64,000 nt of DNA from Bifidobacterium breve (lineage in GTDB: Bacteria; Actinomycetota; Thermoleophilia; Solirubrobacterales; Solirubrobacteraceae): the NCBI GenBank assembly GCA_945889475.1, contig CAMDBT010000003.1, forward strand, positions 1 to 64,000. The letters run 5' to 3'. The notes beneath the pieces were generated by a model. The model was not told where the DNA came from. It searched no databases and saw nothing but the letters and a program-made list of their open reading frames with translations. Made by a program: the position numbers and the translations under genes. Position 1 is the stretch's first letter; the number at the start of each line of letters is the position of its first letter. Below are positions 55,093-63,973 of this stretch, one piece after another.

Positions 55093-58000
55093 GTGTCCGC
55101 CCCTCGATCTGTCCATCTTCACGTTCACTCGGAGTACTCACTGCTTGACGGCGCCTGCGCGATCGACGCGCTTGCCGAGCAGGCCGCGAGCTTCGAACAG
55201 CCGGCGCTCGCGCTAACCGATCACGGCGTAATGAATGGTGCCGTCGAGCACTGTCAGGCGTGTAATCGGCACGGAATCAAGCCAATCCTCGGCTGCGAGA
55301 TCTACTACGCCGAGAAGCCCAAGCCCGGCGCAAGCGGCAAGAATGAGCACAACCACCTGACCTTATTGGCGTCCAGTGATAGCGGCTACCGCAACCTTGT
55401 CAAGCTCTGTTCCGACGGTTTTCTCGAAGGGCTTGAGCGCGGCAAGCCGACCGTCGACATGGCGCAGATCGATAGCCACAGCGACGGTCTGATCGCGCTG
55501 ACCGGATGCCTCGCATCGCGCTTTGCCGGTCGGCTAGCCGAGGGGCGTGAGGACGAAGCGCGCGCCCACGTTGACCAGCTAATCGGCGCGCTCGGCAGCG
55601 AGAACGTTTACTTCGAAATCCAGAACAATGGCATCGCCGCTCAAGACCGTGCCAACGAAGCGATTGTTCGGATCGCGCGCGAGATGGGAGCTTCTCTGGT
55701 CGGTACCGGAGACGTCCATTATCTACGCCACGAGGATCATCGCCACCACACAGCGCTGCTCTGCGTGCAGACGAAGTCAACGCTCGAAAACCCGCGACTG
55801 ATCTTCGAGACGAACGAGTTCTACCTACGCAACAACGAACAGATGGCAAAGGCCTTCAAAGAATGGCCAGAAGCGATCGCGTCAACGGTTGAAATCGGTG
55901 AACGCTGCAACGTCGCGCTGGAGCTCGGCCGCCAGTTGATTCCGCGCTTCCTGCCCGATGACGAAGACGAGAAGGCCTACCTTGAGAAGCTCGTCCGCGA
56001 AGGTCTTCGCGGACGCTACGGCGAGCCGCCGCCGGCCGAGGCGGTCGAGCGGATGGAGATGGAGCTCGCGGTTATCGATCGGATGGGATTCAACGCCTAC
56101 TTCCTGATCGTTTGGGACTTCGTCCGCTGGGCGCGCGAGAACGGCATCGTCGTCGGCCCTGGCCGTGGCTCGGCGGCAGGGTCGATCGTCTCCTACACGC
56201 TCGCGATAACCGACGTTGACCCGCTCCGCTACGACCTTCTGTTTGAGCGCTTCCTTAACCCCGAGCGCGTCTCGATGCCTGATATTGACATCGATTTCTC
56301 GGTTCGCGGCCGCGAAAAGGTGATTCAGTACGTGACCGAAAAGTATGGCCGCGAATCGGTCGCTCAGATAGTCACCTTCGGACGGATGTTCCCGCGGCAG
56401 GCGACCCGTGACGCGGCGCGCGTGCTCGGCCACGATTACGGCGCCGGCGACCGGCTGGCGAAGTTGATTCCCGACCCCATCCAAGGCCGCCCGCCAAGCT
56501 TCGATGACTGCATGAAGCAAGGTCAGCCGCTGCGCCAAGCCTGCGACGATGATCCGACTGCAGCGCAGATCGTTGACGTTGCTCGCGGCCTTGAGGGCGT
56601 AGTGCGCAACTCTTCGATCCACGCCGCAGCGGTCGTGATCGCCGACCGGCCGCTGACGGAGATCGTCCCCGTGCAGCTCGCCGACGCGAACACAACCGAC
56701 GACGAAGGTAACCGCGTCTACAAGGTCGTAACGCAGTTCTCGATGAAGCCGGTAGAGCAGGTCGGGCTGCTGAAGATGGACTTCCTTGGCCTGCGCAACC
56801 TTGACGTGATCGAAGATGCGCTCGACATCATCGAGCGTTCAGTCGGTGAGCGCCCGCGGATGGCGACGCTCCCGCTAGACGACCAGACGACCTACGAGAT
56901 GCTGGCCCGCGGTGATTCGGGCGGCGTCTTCCAGTTTGAGTCCGAAGGCATGCAGGATGCGCTGCGAACCGTGAGGCCGACTGAGTTCGATGACCTCGTC
57001 GCTCTGGTGGCGCTCTACCGCCCGGGGGCGATGGATCAGATCGGTACCTACGCAAAGGGCAAACGCGATCCGTCGACGGTCACGATTCGAGACCAGCGGC
57101 TGGCGCCGATTCTGGGCAAGACCTACGGCGTAATTCTCTACCAGGAACAAGCGATGCAGATCGCGACGCAGCTGGCCGGCTTCAGTGGCGCGAAGGCCGA
57201 CGATCTTCGCAAAGCGATCGGTAAGAAGGACCGCGCGGCGATGGCCAAGCTGGAGCCCGAGTTCCGCGAAGGCTGCAAGAGCTCGGATACCGCTGCCCAC
57301 GTGATCGATTGGATGTGGACGACGAACGAGAAGTCGGCCGACTATTCGTTCAACCGCTCGCACGCTGCCTGCTACGCGCTGATCGCCTATCGCACCGCAT
57401 GGCTGAAAGCCAACTATCCGGCCGAGTACATGGCGGCGGTTATCTCGTCGGTGATGGATACGAAGGACAAGGTGCCGATCTTCATCAACCGCTGCGAAGA
57501 GATGGGGATCGAAATTCTTCCGCCCGACGTAAACCTCTCCGACCATGCTTTCGTTGTTGATGACGGTGCGATTCGGTTCGGCCTCGACGCCGTCAAGGGG
57601 GTCGGTTATCAGGCCGTTGAGGCGATCAAGGAGAGCCGCGAGCGCGAAGGCGACTTCATCTCGCTGTGGGATTTCTGCGAGCGGGTCGACGGTCGGCTGG
57701 TCAACAAGCGCGCGCTCGAGGCGCTGATCAAGTGCGGCGCCTTCGGGTCGACCGGCGCCACTCGTCAGGGAATGATGCAGGTGCTCGAGCAGGCACAGAC
57801 GGCCGGTCAGCAGGCGCAGAGTGACGCCCAGATTGGCCAAGCATCGATCTTCGATGAGGTCGGCGAATCCGGTAAACCTGCGGCTGGCCGCGTTTACCCG
57901 CCGATCCCCGGCGCCGAATACAGCGAGCGCGAGCTGCTCGCCGCGGAGAAAGAAGCGATCGGCTGTTTCCTCTCCACCCATCCGCTGAAGGAGGTCCGCG

Positions 58001-58614
58001 GGGCGCTGGCCGCGGCCTCTGATTGCTCGCTCGCTGCGCTGGCAGACCGCCGTGACGGCGACTCAGTGACGGTCGGCGGCATCATCACTGCGGCGCGCAA
58101 GATCCGCACCAAGAAAGGCGATCAGATGATGTTCGCAACGCTCAACGATCTCCAGACTGACATTGAGCTGGTGATCTTCGGCAAGACGCTTGAGCAGCAC
58201 GGCGACGCGCTTGACGTCGATCAGATTGTGCTCGTCAAAGGCCGCGTCGATCACAAGGACAGCAGCAAGACTTGCGTCGTGGCGCAATCGGTTGAGCGCT
58301 TTGAGCCGAGCGCGGAGCAGATTGAGAATGGCGCGGCCGCCGAAGCACTCGAAGCGCTCGGCCCGCGGCCGATTCACCTCAAAGTTGACGCCACCGACAG
58401 CGGCCTGCTGGCGAGCGTGATCGACGAGCTAAAACATATTCTCGGAAACCACAGCGGCGAGCATGAGGTTGTGCTCGACATCACTACCTCCGGCGGTGGC
58501 CGCAGCCTCAAGTTCGGCGAGCGTTACCGCGTCGCTCCTACGCCTAGTCTGCGCGCAGAGCTCGAGCATGTGCTCGGTCCGGCGGCAATCCGCACCTCCG
58601 GCCAGGCTGCCTGA
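55093..58614 (+). CDS. dnaE: DNA polymerase III alpha subunit
   Basis: PHP VHLHVHSEYSLLDGACAI, GPGRGSAAGSIVSYTL, PDIDIDFS, NRSHAACYALIAYRTAWLKANYPAEYMAA. Confidence 0.97.
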   Translation: MSAPRSVHLHVHSEYSLLDGACAIDALAEQAASFEQPALALTDHGVMNGAVEHCQACNRHGIKPILGCEIYYAEKPKPGASGKNEHNHLTLLASSDSGYRNLVKLCSDGFLEGLERGKPTVDMAQIDSHSDGLIALTGCLASRFAGRLAEGREDEARAHVDQLIGALGSENVYFEIQNNGIAAQDRANEAIVRIAREMGASLVGTGDVHYLRHEDHRHHTALLCVQTKSTLENPRLIFETNEFYLRNNEQMAKAFKEWPEAIASTVEIGERCNVALELGRQLIPRFLPDDEDEKAYLEKLVREGLRGRYGEPPPAEAVERMEMELAVIDRMGFNAYFLIVWDFVRWARENGIVVGPGRGSAAGSIVSYTLAITDVDPLRYDLLFERFLNPERVSMPDIDIDFSVRGREKVIQYVTEKYGRESVAQIVTFGRMFPRQATRDAARVLGHDYGAGDRLAKLIPDPIQGRPPSFDDCMKQGQPLRQACDDDPTAAQIVDVARGLEGVVRNSSIHAAAVVIADRPLTEIVPVQLADANTTDDEGNRVYKVVTQFSMKPVEQVGLLKMDFLGLRNLDVIEDALDIIERSVGERPRMATLPLDDQTTYEMLARGDSGGVFQFESEGMQDALRTVRPTEFDDLVALVALYRPGAMDQIGTYAKGKRDPSTVTIRDQRLAPILGKTYGVILYQEQAMQIATQLAGFSGAKADDLRKAIGKKDRAAMAKLEPEFREGCKSSDTAAHVIDWMWTTNEKSADYSFNRSHAACYALIAYRTAWLKANYPAEYMAAVISSVMDTKDKVPIFINRCEEMGIEILPPDVNLSDHAFVVDDGAIRFGLDAVKGVGYQAVEAIKESREREGDFISLWDFCERVDGRLVNKRALEALIKCGAFGSTGATRQGMMQVLEQAQTAGQQAQSDAQIGQASIFDEVGESGKPAAGRVYPPIPGAEYSERELLAAEKEAIGCFLSTHPLKEVRGALAAASDCSLAALADRRDGDSVTVGGIITAARKIRTKKGDQMMFATLNDLQTDIELVIFGKTLEQHGDALDVDQIVLVKGRVDHKDSSKTCVVAQSVERFEPSAEQIENGAAAEALEALGPRPIHLKVDATDSGLLASVIDELKHILGNHSGEHEVVLDITTSGGGRSLKFGERYRVAPTPSLRAELEHVLGPAAIRTSGQAA

Positions 58615-58617
58615 GCT

Positions 58618-59478
58618 CTAAGCGCGCTGCTTCAGGCCGCGCTCGCGCAGCGCGACAGCTTCGGCGATCTGCCTCTTTGTCGGGCCCTTCTTGTCGGGGC
58701 CGGGGGTTTCGAGCACGCATGGAAGCGCTGCGAATCGCGGCTCGGAGAGGAAGACAGCGCAGCCGTCAGCGCCGAGCTCGCCCGCGCCGAGGTCGGCGTG
58801 GCGGTCTCGGTTGGAACCGATTTCCATCACCGAGTCGTTGCAGTGCAGCGATCCGATCCGCCCTTCACCGGTCGCCGCGACGCATTCGTCGATTGCCGCC
58901 GACAAGGAGTCGACGCTACGAATCTCGATACCGGAGGCGAGCATGTGGCAGGAATCAAGGCAGATTCCGAGCCTCTCGTCGCCGCCGGCGCTCTCGATCA
59001 AGGCGCCAAGCTGATCGAACGAGCGGCCGAGCGTGCCGCCTGCACCGGCCGTGTTTTCAAGGTGCAGCGCGCAGCCTTCGCTTTCAGCGAGCGCCTCGGC
59101 GATCGTCGCGCCGGCGCGTTCGATCGCCTGCCCAACGTCGCCGTCCTTGGCGGAGCCGGGATGGAGTACGACTGCGGTAGCGCCGAGCGCCTCTCCCGCG
59201 TTCAGTGAAGCGGTGAGCGAGGCCAACGTCTTGGCGCGGATCTCTGGATCCTCACTGGCCGCGTTCAGCAGGTAGACGGCGTGGATCAGTAGTGAGTCGA
59301 CTTGGCTGGCGGCCATTGCCGCGCGAAACTCTTCGATCTGCTGGTCGCTGTAGATCGTCGGCTTCCACGCGCGCGGGTTCTGATTGAAGATCTGGATTGA
59401 GCGCGCGCCGAGCTCCTCGCCGCGGCCGACCGCCTTCGCCGGGCCGCCGGCGGGGGAGACGTGTGCGCCGATCAGCAC
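58618..59478 (-). CDS. nfo: deoxyribonuclease IV (AP endonuclease)
   Basis: LIGAHVSPAGG, SIQIFNQNPRAW, LHPGSAKDG, LENTAGAGGTLG, CLDSCHMLASG. Confidence 0.93.
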   Translation of the reverse strand: MLIGAHVSPAGGPAKAVGRGEELGARSIQIFNQNPRAWKPTIYSDQQIEEFRAAMAASQVDSLLIHAVYLLNAASEDPEIRAKTLASLTASLNAGEALGATAVVLHPGSAKDGDVGQAIERAGATIAEALAESEGCALHLENTAGAGGTLGRSFDQLGALIESAGGDERLGICLDSCHMLASGIEIRSVDSLSAAIDECVAATGEGRIGSLHCNDSVMEIGSNRDRHADLGAGELGADGCAVFLSEPRFAALPCVLETPGPDKKGPTKRQIAEAVALRERGLKQRA

Positions 59479-59525
59479 GTTGCCGCGCAGCTGTTAGGAG
59501 CGTCCATCACTAGATTCCTATCGCT

Positions 59526-60845
59526 ATGCGCGTTCGCTTTGCTCCCAGCCCCACCGGTCAGCTACACATCGGCGGTGCCCGAACCGCGCTCTACAACTGG
59601 CTTGCGGCCCGCCATGGCGGCGGAACATTCATTCTGCGGATCGAAGACACCGACCGCGAACGCTCGGCGCCTGAGAACACTGCGCAGATTCTCGAAGCGC
59701 TCGTTTGGCTTGGTCTCGACTGGGATGAAGGACCGTTCTTTCAGGCCGACAACGAGCCGCGCCATCGCGCCGTAGTTGAGCAGCTGCTCGCCGACGGGCG
59801 TGCCTACCGCACCAGTGCCAGCGCTGACGACGTTCGCGCCTGGAAGGACGAATACGGCGACGACCGTGGTTTCCGTGGCACGGCCGAGGATCACGGTGCC
59901 GTGCGCCTGCGGGTTCCAGACGAAGGCGAGACGATCATCGACGACCTAATCCGCGGAACGACCGCGTTCCGCAACGTCCACCTCGACGACCCGGTGATCG
60001 CGCGCGCCGACGGTAGCCCGCTCTACAACCTCGCCGTCGCTGTCGACGACCTCGATGCGGGCATCACCGACGTGATCCGCGGCGTTGACCACCTCTCGAA
60101 TACGCAGAAGCAGGTGCTCGTGCTCGAAGCGATGGGCGAAAAGCCGCCGCGCTACGCGCACCTCTCGCTGCTCCATGGCCCTGATGGCAAGAAGCTTTCA
60201 AAGCGCCACGGCGCGGAGTCGGTGCAGGATCTTCGCGACAAGGGATATCTGCCCGAAGCGGTCAGGAACTACTTGGCGCTGCTCGGCTGGGGCGACGCCG
60301 ACGACGAGACGCTGATTCCGACCGACGAGCTGGTGAGGCGGTTTGAGTTCTCGACCGTGACGCAGGCGCCAGCGCAGTTCGATGAGGCGAAGCTGCGATG
60401 GATCAACGGCCGTTATCTGCACCAGCTCAGCCACGAGGAGCTTACGGCGCGGGTCGAAGCCTTCGTTGGCCGTGAAGGGCTCGGTCCGGCTGTTGCCATC
60501 GCCGGCGAGAAGATCCAAACCTTGGCCGAGTTTTGGCCTCTCTGCGGCTTTATTTGGGACGGCCCGGCCAATGATCCGAAGGCGCGAGAGAAGTGGCTTG
60601 GCGCGGCGAACGCACCAGCGCTGCTAGCAGCGCGTGAAGTACTCGGCGCGCTCGATCGTTGGGCGACCGAGGCAATTGAGGGGGCGCTACGAGGCGTCGT
60701 CGAGGCTCAAGGCGTAAAGCCGAACGATGTCTTCCAGCCGGTCCGTGTAGCTCTGGCCGGTACAACCGTGTCGCCAGGAATCTTCGAGACGCTCGAGCTG
60801 CTCGGTCGTGACGAGTCGCTCAAACGGCTCGACGGCGCGATCTGA
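59526..60845 (+). CDS. gltX: glutamate--tRNA ligase
   Basis: MRVRFAPSPTGQLHIGGARTALYNWLAAR, RIEDTDRERS, KKLSKRHGAESV, C-terminal anticodon domain. Confidence 0.96.
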   Translation: MRVRFAPSPTGQLHIGGARTALYNWLAARHGGGTFILRIEDTDRERSAPENTAQILEALVWLGLDWDEGPFFQADNEPRHRAVVEQLLADGRAYRTSASADDVRAWKDEYGDDRGFRGTAEDHGAVRLRVPDEGETIIDDLIRGTTAFRNVHLDDPVIARADGSPLYNLAVAVDDLDAGITDVIRGVDHLSNTQKQVLVLEAMGEKPPRYAHLSLLHGPDGKKLSKRHGAESVQDLRDKGYLPEAVRNYLALLGWGDADDETLIPTDELVRRFEFSTVTQAPAQFDEAKLRWINGRYLHQLSHEELTARVEAFVGREGLGPAVAIAGEKIQTLAEFWPLCGFIWDGPANDPKAREKWLGAANAPALLAAREVLGALDRWATEAIEGALRGVVEAQGVKPNDVFQPVRVALAGTTVSPGIFETLELLGRDESLKRLDGAI

Positions 60846-61185
60846 TTAGCAGATAGGCGATCAGTACGCCGCTGCAGTCGATCAGCACATCGACCGGGCT
60901 GCCGTGGCGGCCCGTTACGGTGAGCTGGTGGAACTCGTCGCTGATCGCCCAAGTGATCGTGACTAGCGCCGCCATCGCCGGCCAGCGCCAGTCGAAAGCA
61001 CGCCACCAGAGTCCAAACAGCAGCCCGTATTCGGCGGCGTGAACGATCTTGCGGCCGATCAGGTCGATTGCTCCAAGTCCCGAGTTGAGGTCAGGCTGCG
61101 CACTCAGCAGATAGATCAGTCCCATCAACACAAGCGGTGGGCCGAAGCGCGAGAGGTAGCTCGTGGCTTTCGCTGTCGTCATCAA
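60820..61185 (-). CDS. VanZ family membrane protein
   Basis: KIVHAAEYGLLFGLWWRAF, SDEFHQLTVTGRHGSPVDVLID. Confidence 0.9.
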   Translation of the reverse strand: MMTTAKATSYLSRFGPPLVLMGLIYLLSAQPDLNSGLGAIDLIGRKIVHAAEYGLLFGLWWRAFDWRWPAMAALVTITWAISDEFHQLTVTGRHGSPVDVLIDCSGVLIAYLLIRSRRRAV

Positions 61186-61202
61186 TCTGGCAGGGTAGGG
61201 GG

Positions 61203-61592
61203 GTGAACTCGATTACAACCAAGTCCCCTTACGCGGTTGCCGCCTTGACCGAGCTTGCGAGAACGCCCGACCAGCCGATCTCGGTCGGTGAGATTGCGCG
61301 CCGCCGCGAGATCCCCGCCCAGTTTTTGGAGCAGCTCGTTGCAACGCTCCGCCGCGGCGGCGTGCTCCGGTCCCAGCGCGGCGTCAAGGGAGGCTATTCG
61401 CTCGCTCGCGCCGCCGATCAGATAACCGTGCTTGAAGTCGTCGAGCTTCTCGATGGCCCGCTTCAAAGCGAAGGCGACGACGTATTCGCCGAGTCCGCAG
61501 CTGCCGCCCGTACGGTCCTGGCCGCAACGACAGTCGCCGATTGCCTAGCGCGCGAACAAGCTGCCGCCGGCGGCCCGATGTATTACATCTGA
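61203..61592 (+). CDS. Rrf2 family transcriptional regulator
   Basis: TKSPYAVAALTELAR, ISVGEIARRREIPAQFLEQLVATLRRGGVLRSQRGVKGGYSLAR; ends PMYYI; only one Cys. Confidence 0.92.
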   Translation: MNSITTKSPYAVAALTELARTPDQPISVGEIARRREIPAQFLEQLVATLRRGGVLRSQRGVKGGYSLARAADQITVLEVVELLDGPLQSEGDDVFAESAAAARTVLAATTVADCLAREQAAAGGPMYYI

Positions 61593-61594
61593 AG

Positions 61595-62155
61595 ATGGAG
61601 CGGGTTTCGTTTTCCTCCATGGAAGACGGGACGAAGGCCGACTTTGAGTTGCTCGAACGGGCCGAGCGCGAATACCTCCGCGATCTCCCGGCGCGCCTAT
61701 TGGCGACGCTCGAAGGACTGAAGAATTCGTTCGCTGGCTATCAGGTCAGCCGCTATCAGCATTCGCTCCAATCGGCGACGCGCGCTAAGCGGGACGGCCG
61801 CAGCGAGGAGTATGTCGCGGCCGCGCTACTGCACGACATTGGCGACGAGCTGGCGCCCTACACGCACGGCGAGATGGTCGCCGCGATCATGCGCCCGTAC
61901 ATCGCTCCGGAGATCTGCTGGATCGTCGAACACCATGGCATCTTCCAGCAGTTCCATTACGGCGCTGTAACCGGCGACGACCCTGACGCAAGAGAGCGCT
62001 ACCGCGAACATCCGTCGTTCGACGCCTGCGCAGAGTTTTGCGCGCTCTACGACCAAAACTGCTTCGACCCAGCCTTCGAGTCGCTCCCGATCGGCGAGTT
62101 CGCGCCGCTCGTGCGGCGAGTCTTCTCCGAGCCGCGCTACCTCAGCGCTGGCTGA
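61595..62155 (+). CDS. HD-domain protein (possible PhnZ/MIOX-like diiron family)
   Basis: QHSLQSATRAKRDGRSEEYVAAALLHDIGDELAPYTHGEMVAAI..WIVEHHGIFQQFHY. Confidence 0.85.
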   Translation: MERVSFSSMEDGTKADFELLERAEREYLRDLPARLLATLEGLKNSFAGYQVSRYQHSLQSATRAKRDGRSEEYVAAALLHDIGDELAPYTHGEMVAAIMRPYIAPEICWIVEHHGIFQQFHYGAVTGDDPDARERYREHPSFDACAEFCALYDQNCFDPAFESLPIGEFAPLVRRVFSEPRYLSAG

Positions 62156-62270
62156 TTTTCGCTGCGGCCGGTTATTAGACCGCCAGGTTCCGCGCGATCG
62201 GATCGCCGAGCGCGCTTTAGCGACTTCCAAGTTTTGTAGAAGGCGCTCGGCGCGCCGTTAGACTTCCGCA

Positions 62271-63212
62271 ATGGGATCAATTCCGATCAACATTGCGGAG
62301 CTTGTCGGTAAGACGCCGCTCGTAGAGATGACAGCGCTGCTTGGCGACGGCGCAGCAGCGGACGTGCGGCTGTTCGCGAAGCTTGAAGCGTTCAACCCAG
62401 GTGGCTCGGTGAAGGACCGCATCGGCGTTGCGATGATCGACGCCGCTGAGCGTGACGGCCTGATTGAGCCAGGCAAGACAACGATCGTTGAAGCGACCTC
62501 CGGCAACACTGGGATTGCGCTGGCATTCGTCTGCGCCGCAAAGGGCTACGAGCTGCAGGTCTTTCTGCCGCAAGGGATGAGTCGCGAGCGTGAGGCGCTG
62601 CTGCGAATGTACGGGGCGAAGGTCGAGGTAGTGGAATCGACGGGCGGGATGGCCGAGGTCGTCGAGGCGGCGAGAGCGATGGCGTTCGATAACGACGCGT
62701 ACCTGCCCGATCAGTTCTCTAACCCTGCAAACCCAGAGGCGCACCGGCTGACGACCGGCCCGGAGCTGCTCGAAGCGCTCGATAACAAGATCGACATTTT
62801 CGTTGCCGGCGTCGGAACCGGCGGGACAATCACCGGCGCTGGCGAGGCGATCAAGGCCGTCAACCCGAAGGCCAAAGTGGTCGCGGTTGAGCCGCAGAGG
62901 TCGGCTGTACTCTCTGGCGGTCGAGCTGGGGTTCACCGAATCCAAGGCATTGGGGCGGGCTTTGTGCCCGCGGTGCTCAACCGCGAGTTGATCGACGATG
63001 TGATCGCCGTTTCGGACGAGACAGCGATCGCAACGGCGCGCGCGGCGGCCGCTGAGTGCGGCGTCCTCGCAGGGCTTTCTTGTGGCGCGGCGCTAGCAGC
63101 AGCAATCGAGATTGCTGCCCGTCCGGAGTCGAGAGGCGCTCGGATTGCTGTTGTCTTGCCGGATTCCGGCGAGCGCTACATCTCGGCGCCATATTTCGCG
63201 CCGAGCGCTTGA
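62271..63212 (+). CDS. cysK: cysteine synthase A
   Basis: GKTPLVEM, EAFNPGGSVKDRIGVAMI, EATSGNTGIALAF, GVGTGGTITGAGEAIK. Confidence 0.96.
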   Translation: MGSIPINIAELVGKTPLVEMTALLGDGAAADVRLFAKLEAFNPGGSVKDRIGVAMIDAAERDGLIEPGKTTIVEATSGNTGIALAFVCAAKGYELQVFLPQGMSREREALLRMYGAKVEVVESTGGMAEVVEAARAMAFDNDAYLPDQFSNPANPEAHRLTTGPELLEALDNKIDIFVAGVGTGGTITGAGEAIKAVNPKAKVVAVEPQRSAVLSGGRAGVHRIQGIGAGFVPAVLNRELIDDVIAVSDETAIATARAAAAECGVLAGLSCGAALAAAIEIAARPESRGARIAVVLPDSGERYISAPYFAPSA

Positions 63213-63235
63213 CTCGCGGCCGCTAGGCTTGACCG

Positions 63236-63973
63236 GTGTTTGGTCTTTCAACATTGGCTCGCGTGGCGACAGAGCTGCGCCTCGACATCGCCGCCGCCCA
63301 CCAGCGCGACCCGGCCGCCCGCGGCGTCTCCTCGCTTGAGATCCTGAGCTCTTGGCCCGGCGTACACGCCGTCGTAAGCCACCGGGTGGCTCACGTCCTA
63401 TTTGAGGCCGGCATCCCGCTCGCGCCACGATCAATCGCTTACTTCAGCCGCGCCGTAACCGGTGTTGAGATTCACCCGGCGGCAAAGATTGGCAAGGGCC
63501 TGCTGATCGATCATGGCTCTGGGGTTGTGATCGGCGAGACGGCCGAGATTGGCGACGACGTCACTATTTATCAAGGCGTGACGCTCGGCGGCACAGGCTT
63601 TGCGACAGGCAAGCGGCACCCGACGCTCGGTGATGAGGTCACGGTCGGCTCCGGAGCCAGATTGCTAGGGCCGATCGCAGTCGGGCGCGGAGCAAAGATT
63701 GGCGCCAACAGCGTGGTGATTGCGGATGTTCCCGCCGACGCGACCGTCGTCGGCAACCCCGGCCACGTGGTTCGCGTTGACGGTCGCAAGGCGGTCGGTC
63801 CCGACGCCGATTGGATTCACCTGCCCGACCCTGTAGCTGAGGCGATTAAGCGACTCTCGGAGCGGATCGAATCGCTCGACGCGCGCGTCGCTGAGCTGAG
63901 CGGCAGCGAGAGCGAAGCGGCCCCTGTCAGGCCGCTGCGCTCGGTCCGCGGGCGAAACCCGGCGGGCGGGTAA
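63236..63973 (+). CDS. cysE: serine O-acetyltransferase
   Basis: GVEIHPAAKIGKGLLIDHGSGVVIGETAEIGDDVTIYQGVTLGGTG (hexapeptide LbH). Confidence 0.95.
   Translation: MFGLSTLARVATELRLDIAAAHQRDPAARGVSSLEILSSWPGVHAVVSHRVAHVLFEAGIPLAPRSIAYFSRAVTGVEIHPAAKIGKGLLIDHGSGVVIGETAEIGDDVTIYQGVTLGGTGFATGKRHPTLGDEVTVGSGARLLGPIAVGRGAKIGANSVVIADVPADATVVGNPGHVVRVDGRKAVGPDADWIHLPDPVAEAIKRLSERIESLDARVAELSGSESEAAPVRPLRSVRGRNPAGG

Noticed and set aside
56875-57981. 368-aa minus-strand ORF antisense to dnaE
   Set aside because: Artefact of codon bias opposite dnaE
61203-61592. Rrf2 protein as IscR paired with the NifU-like MnmA domain
   Set aside because: Only one Cys present, so no [2Fe-2S] ligand triad; genes are more than 40 kb apart in the window
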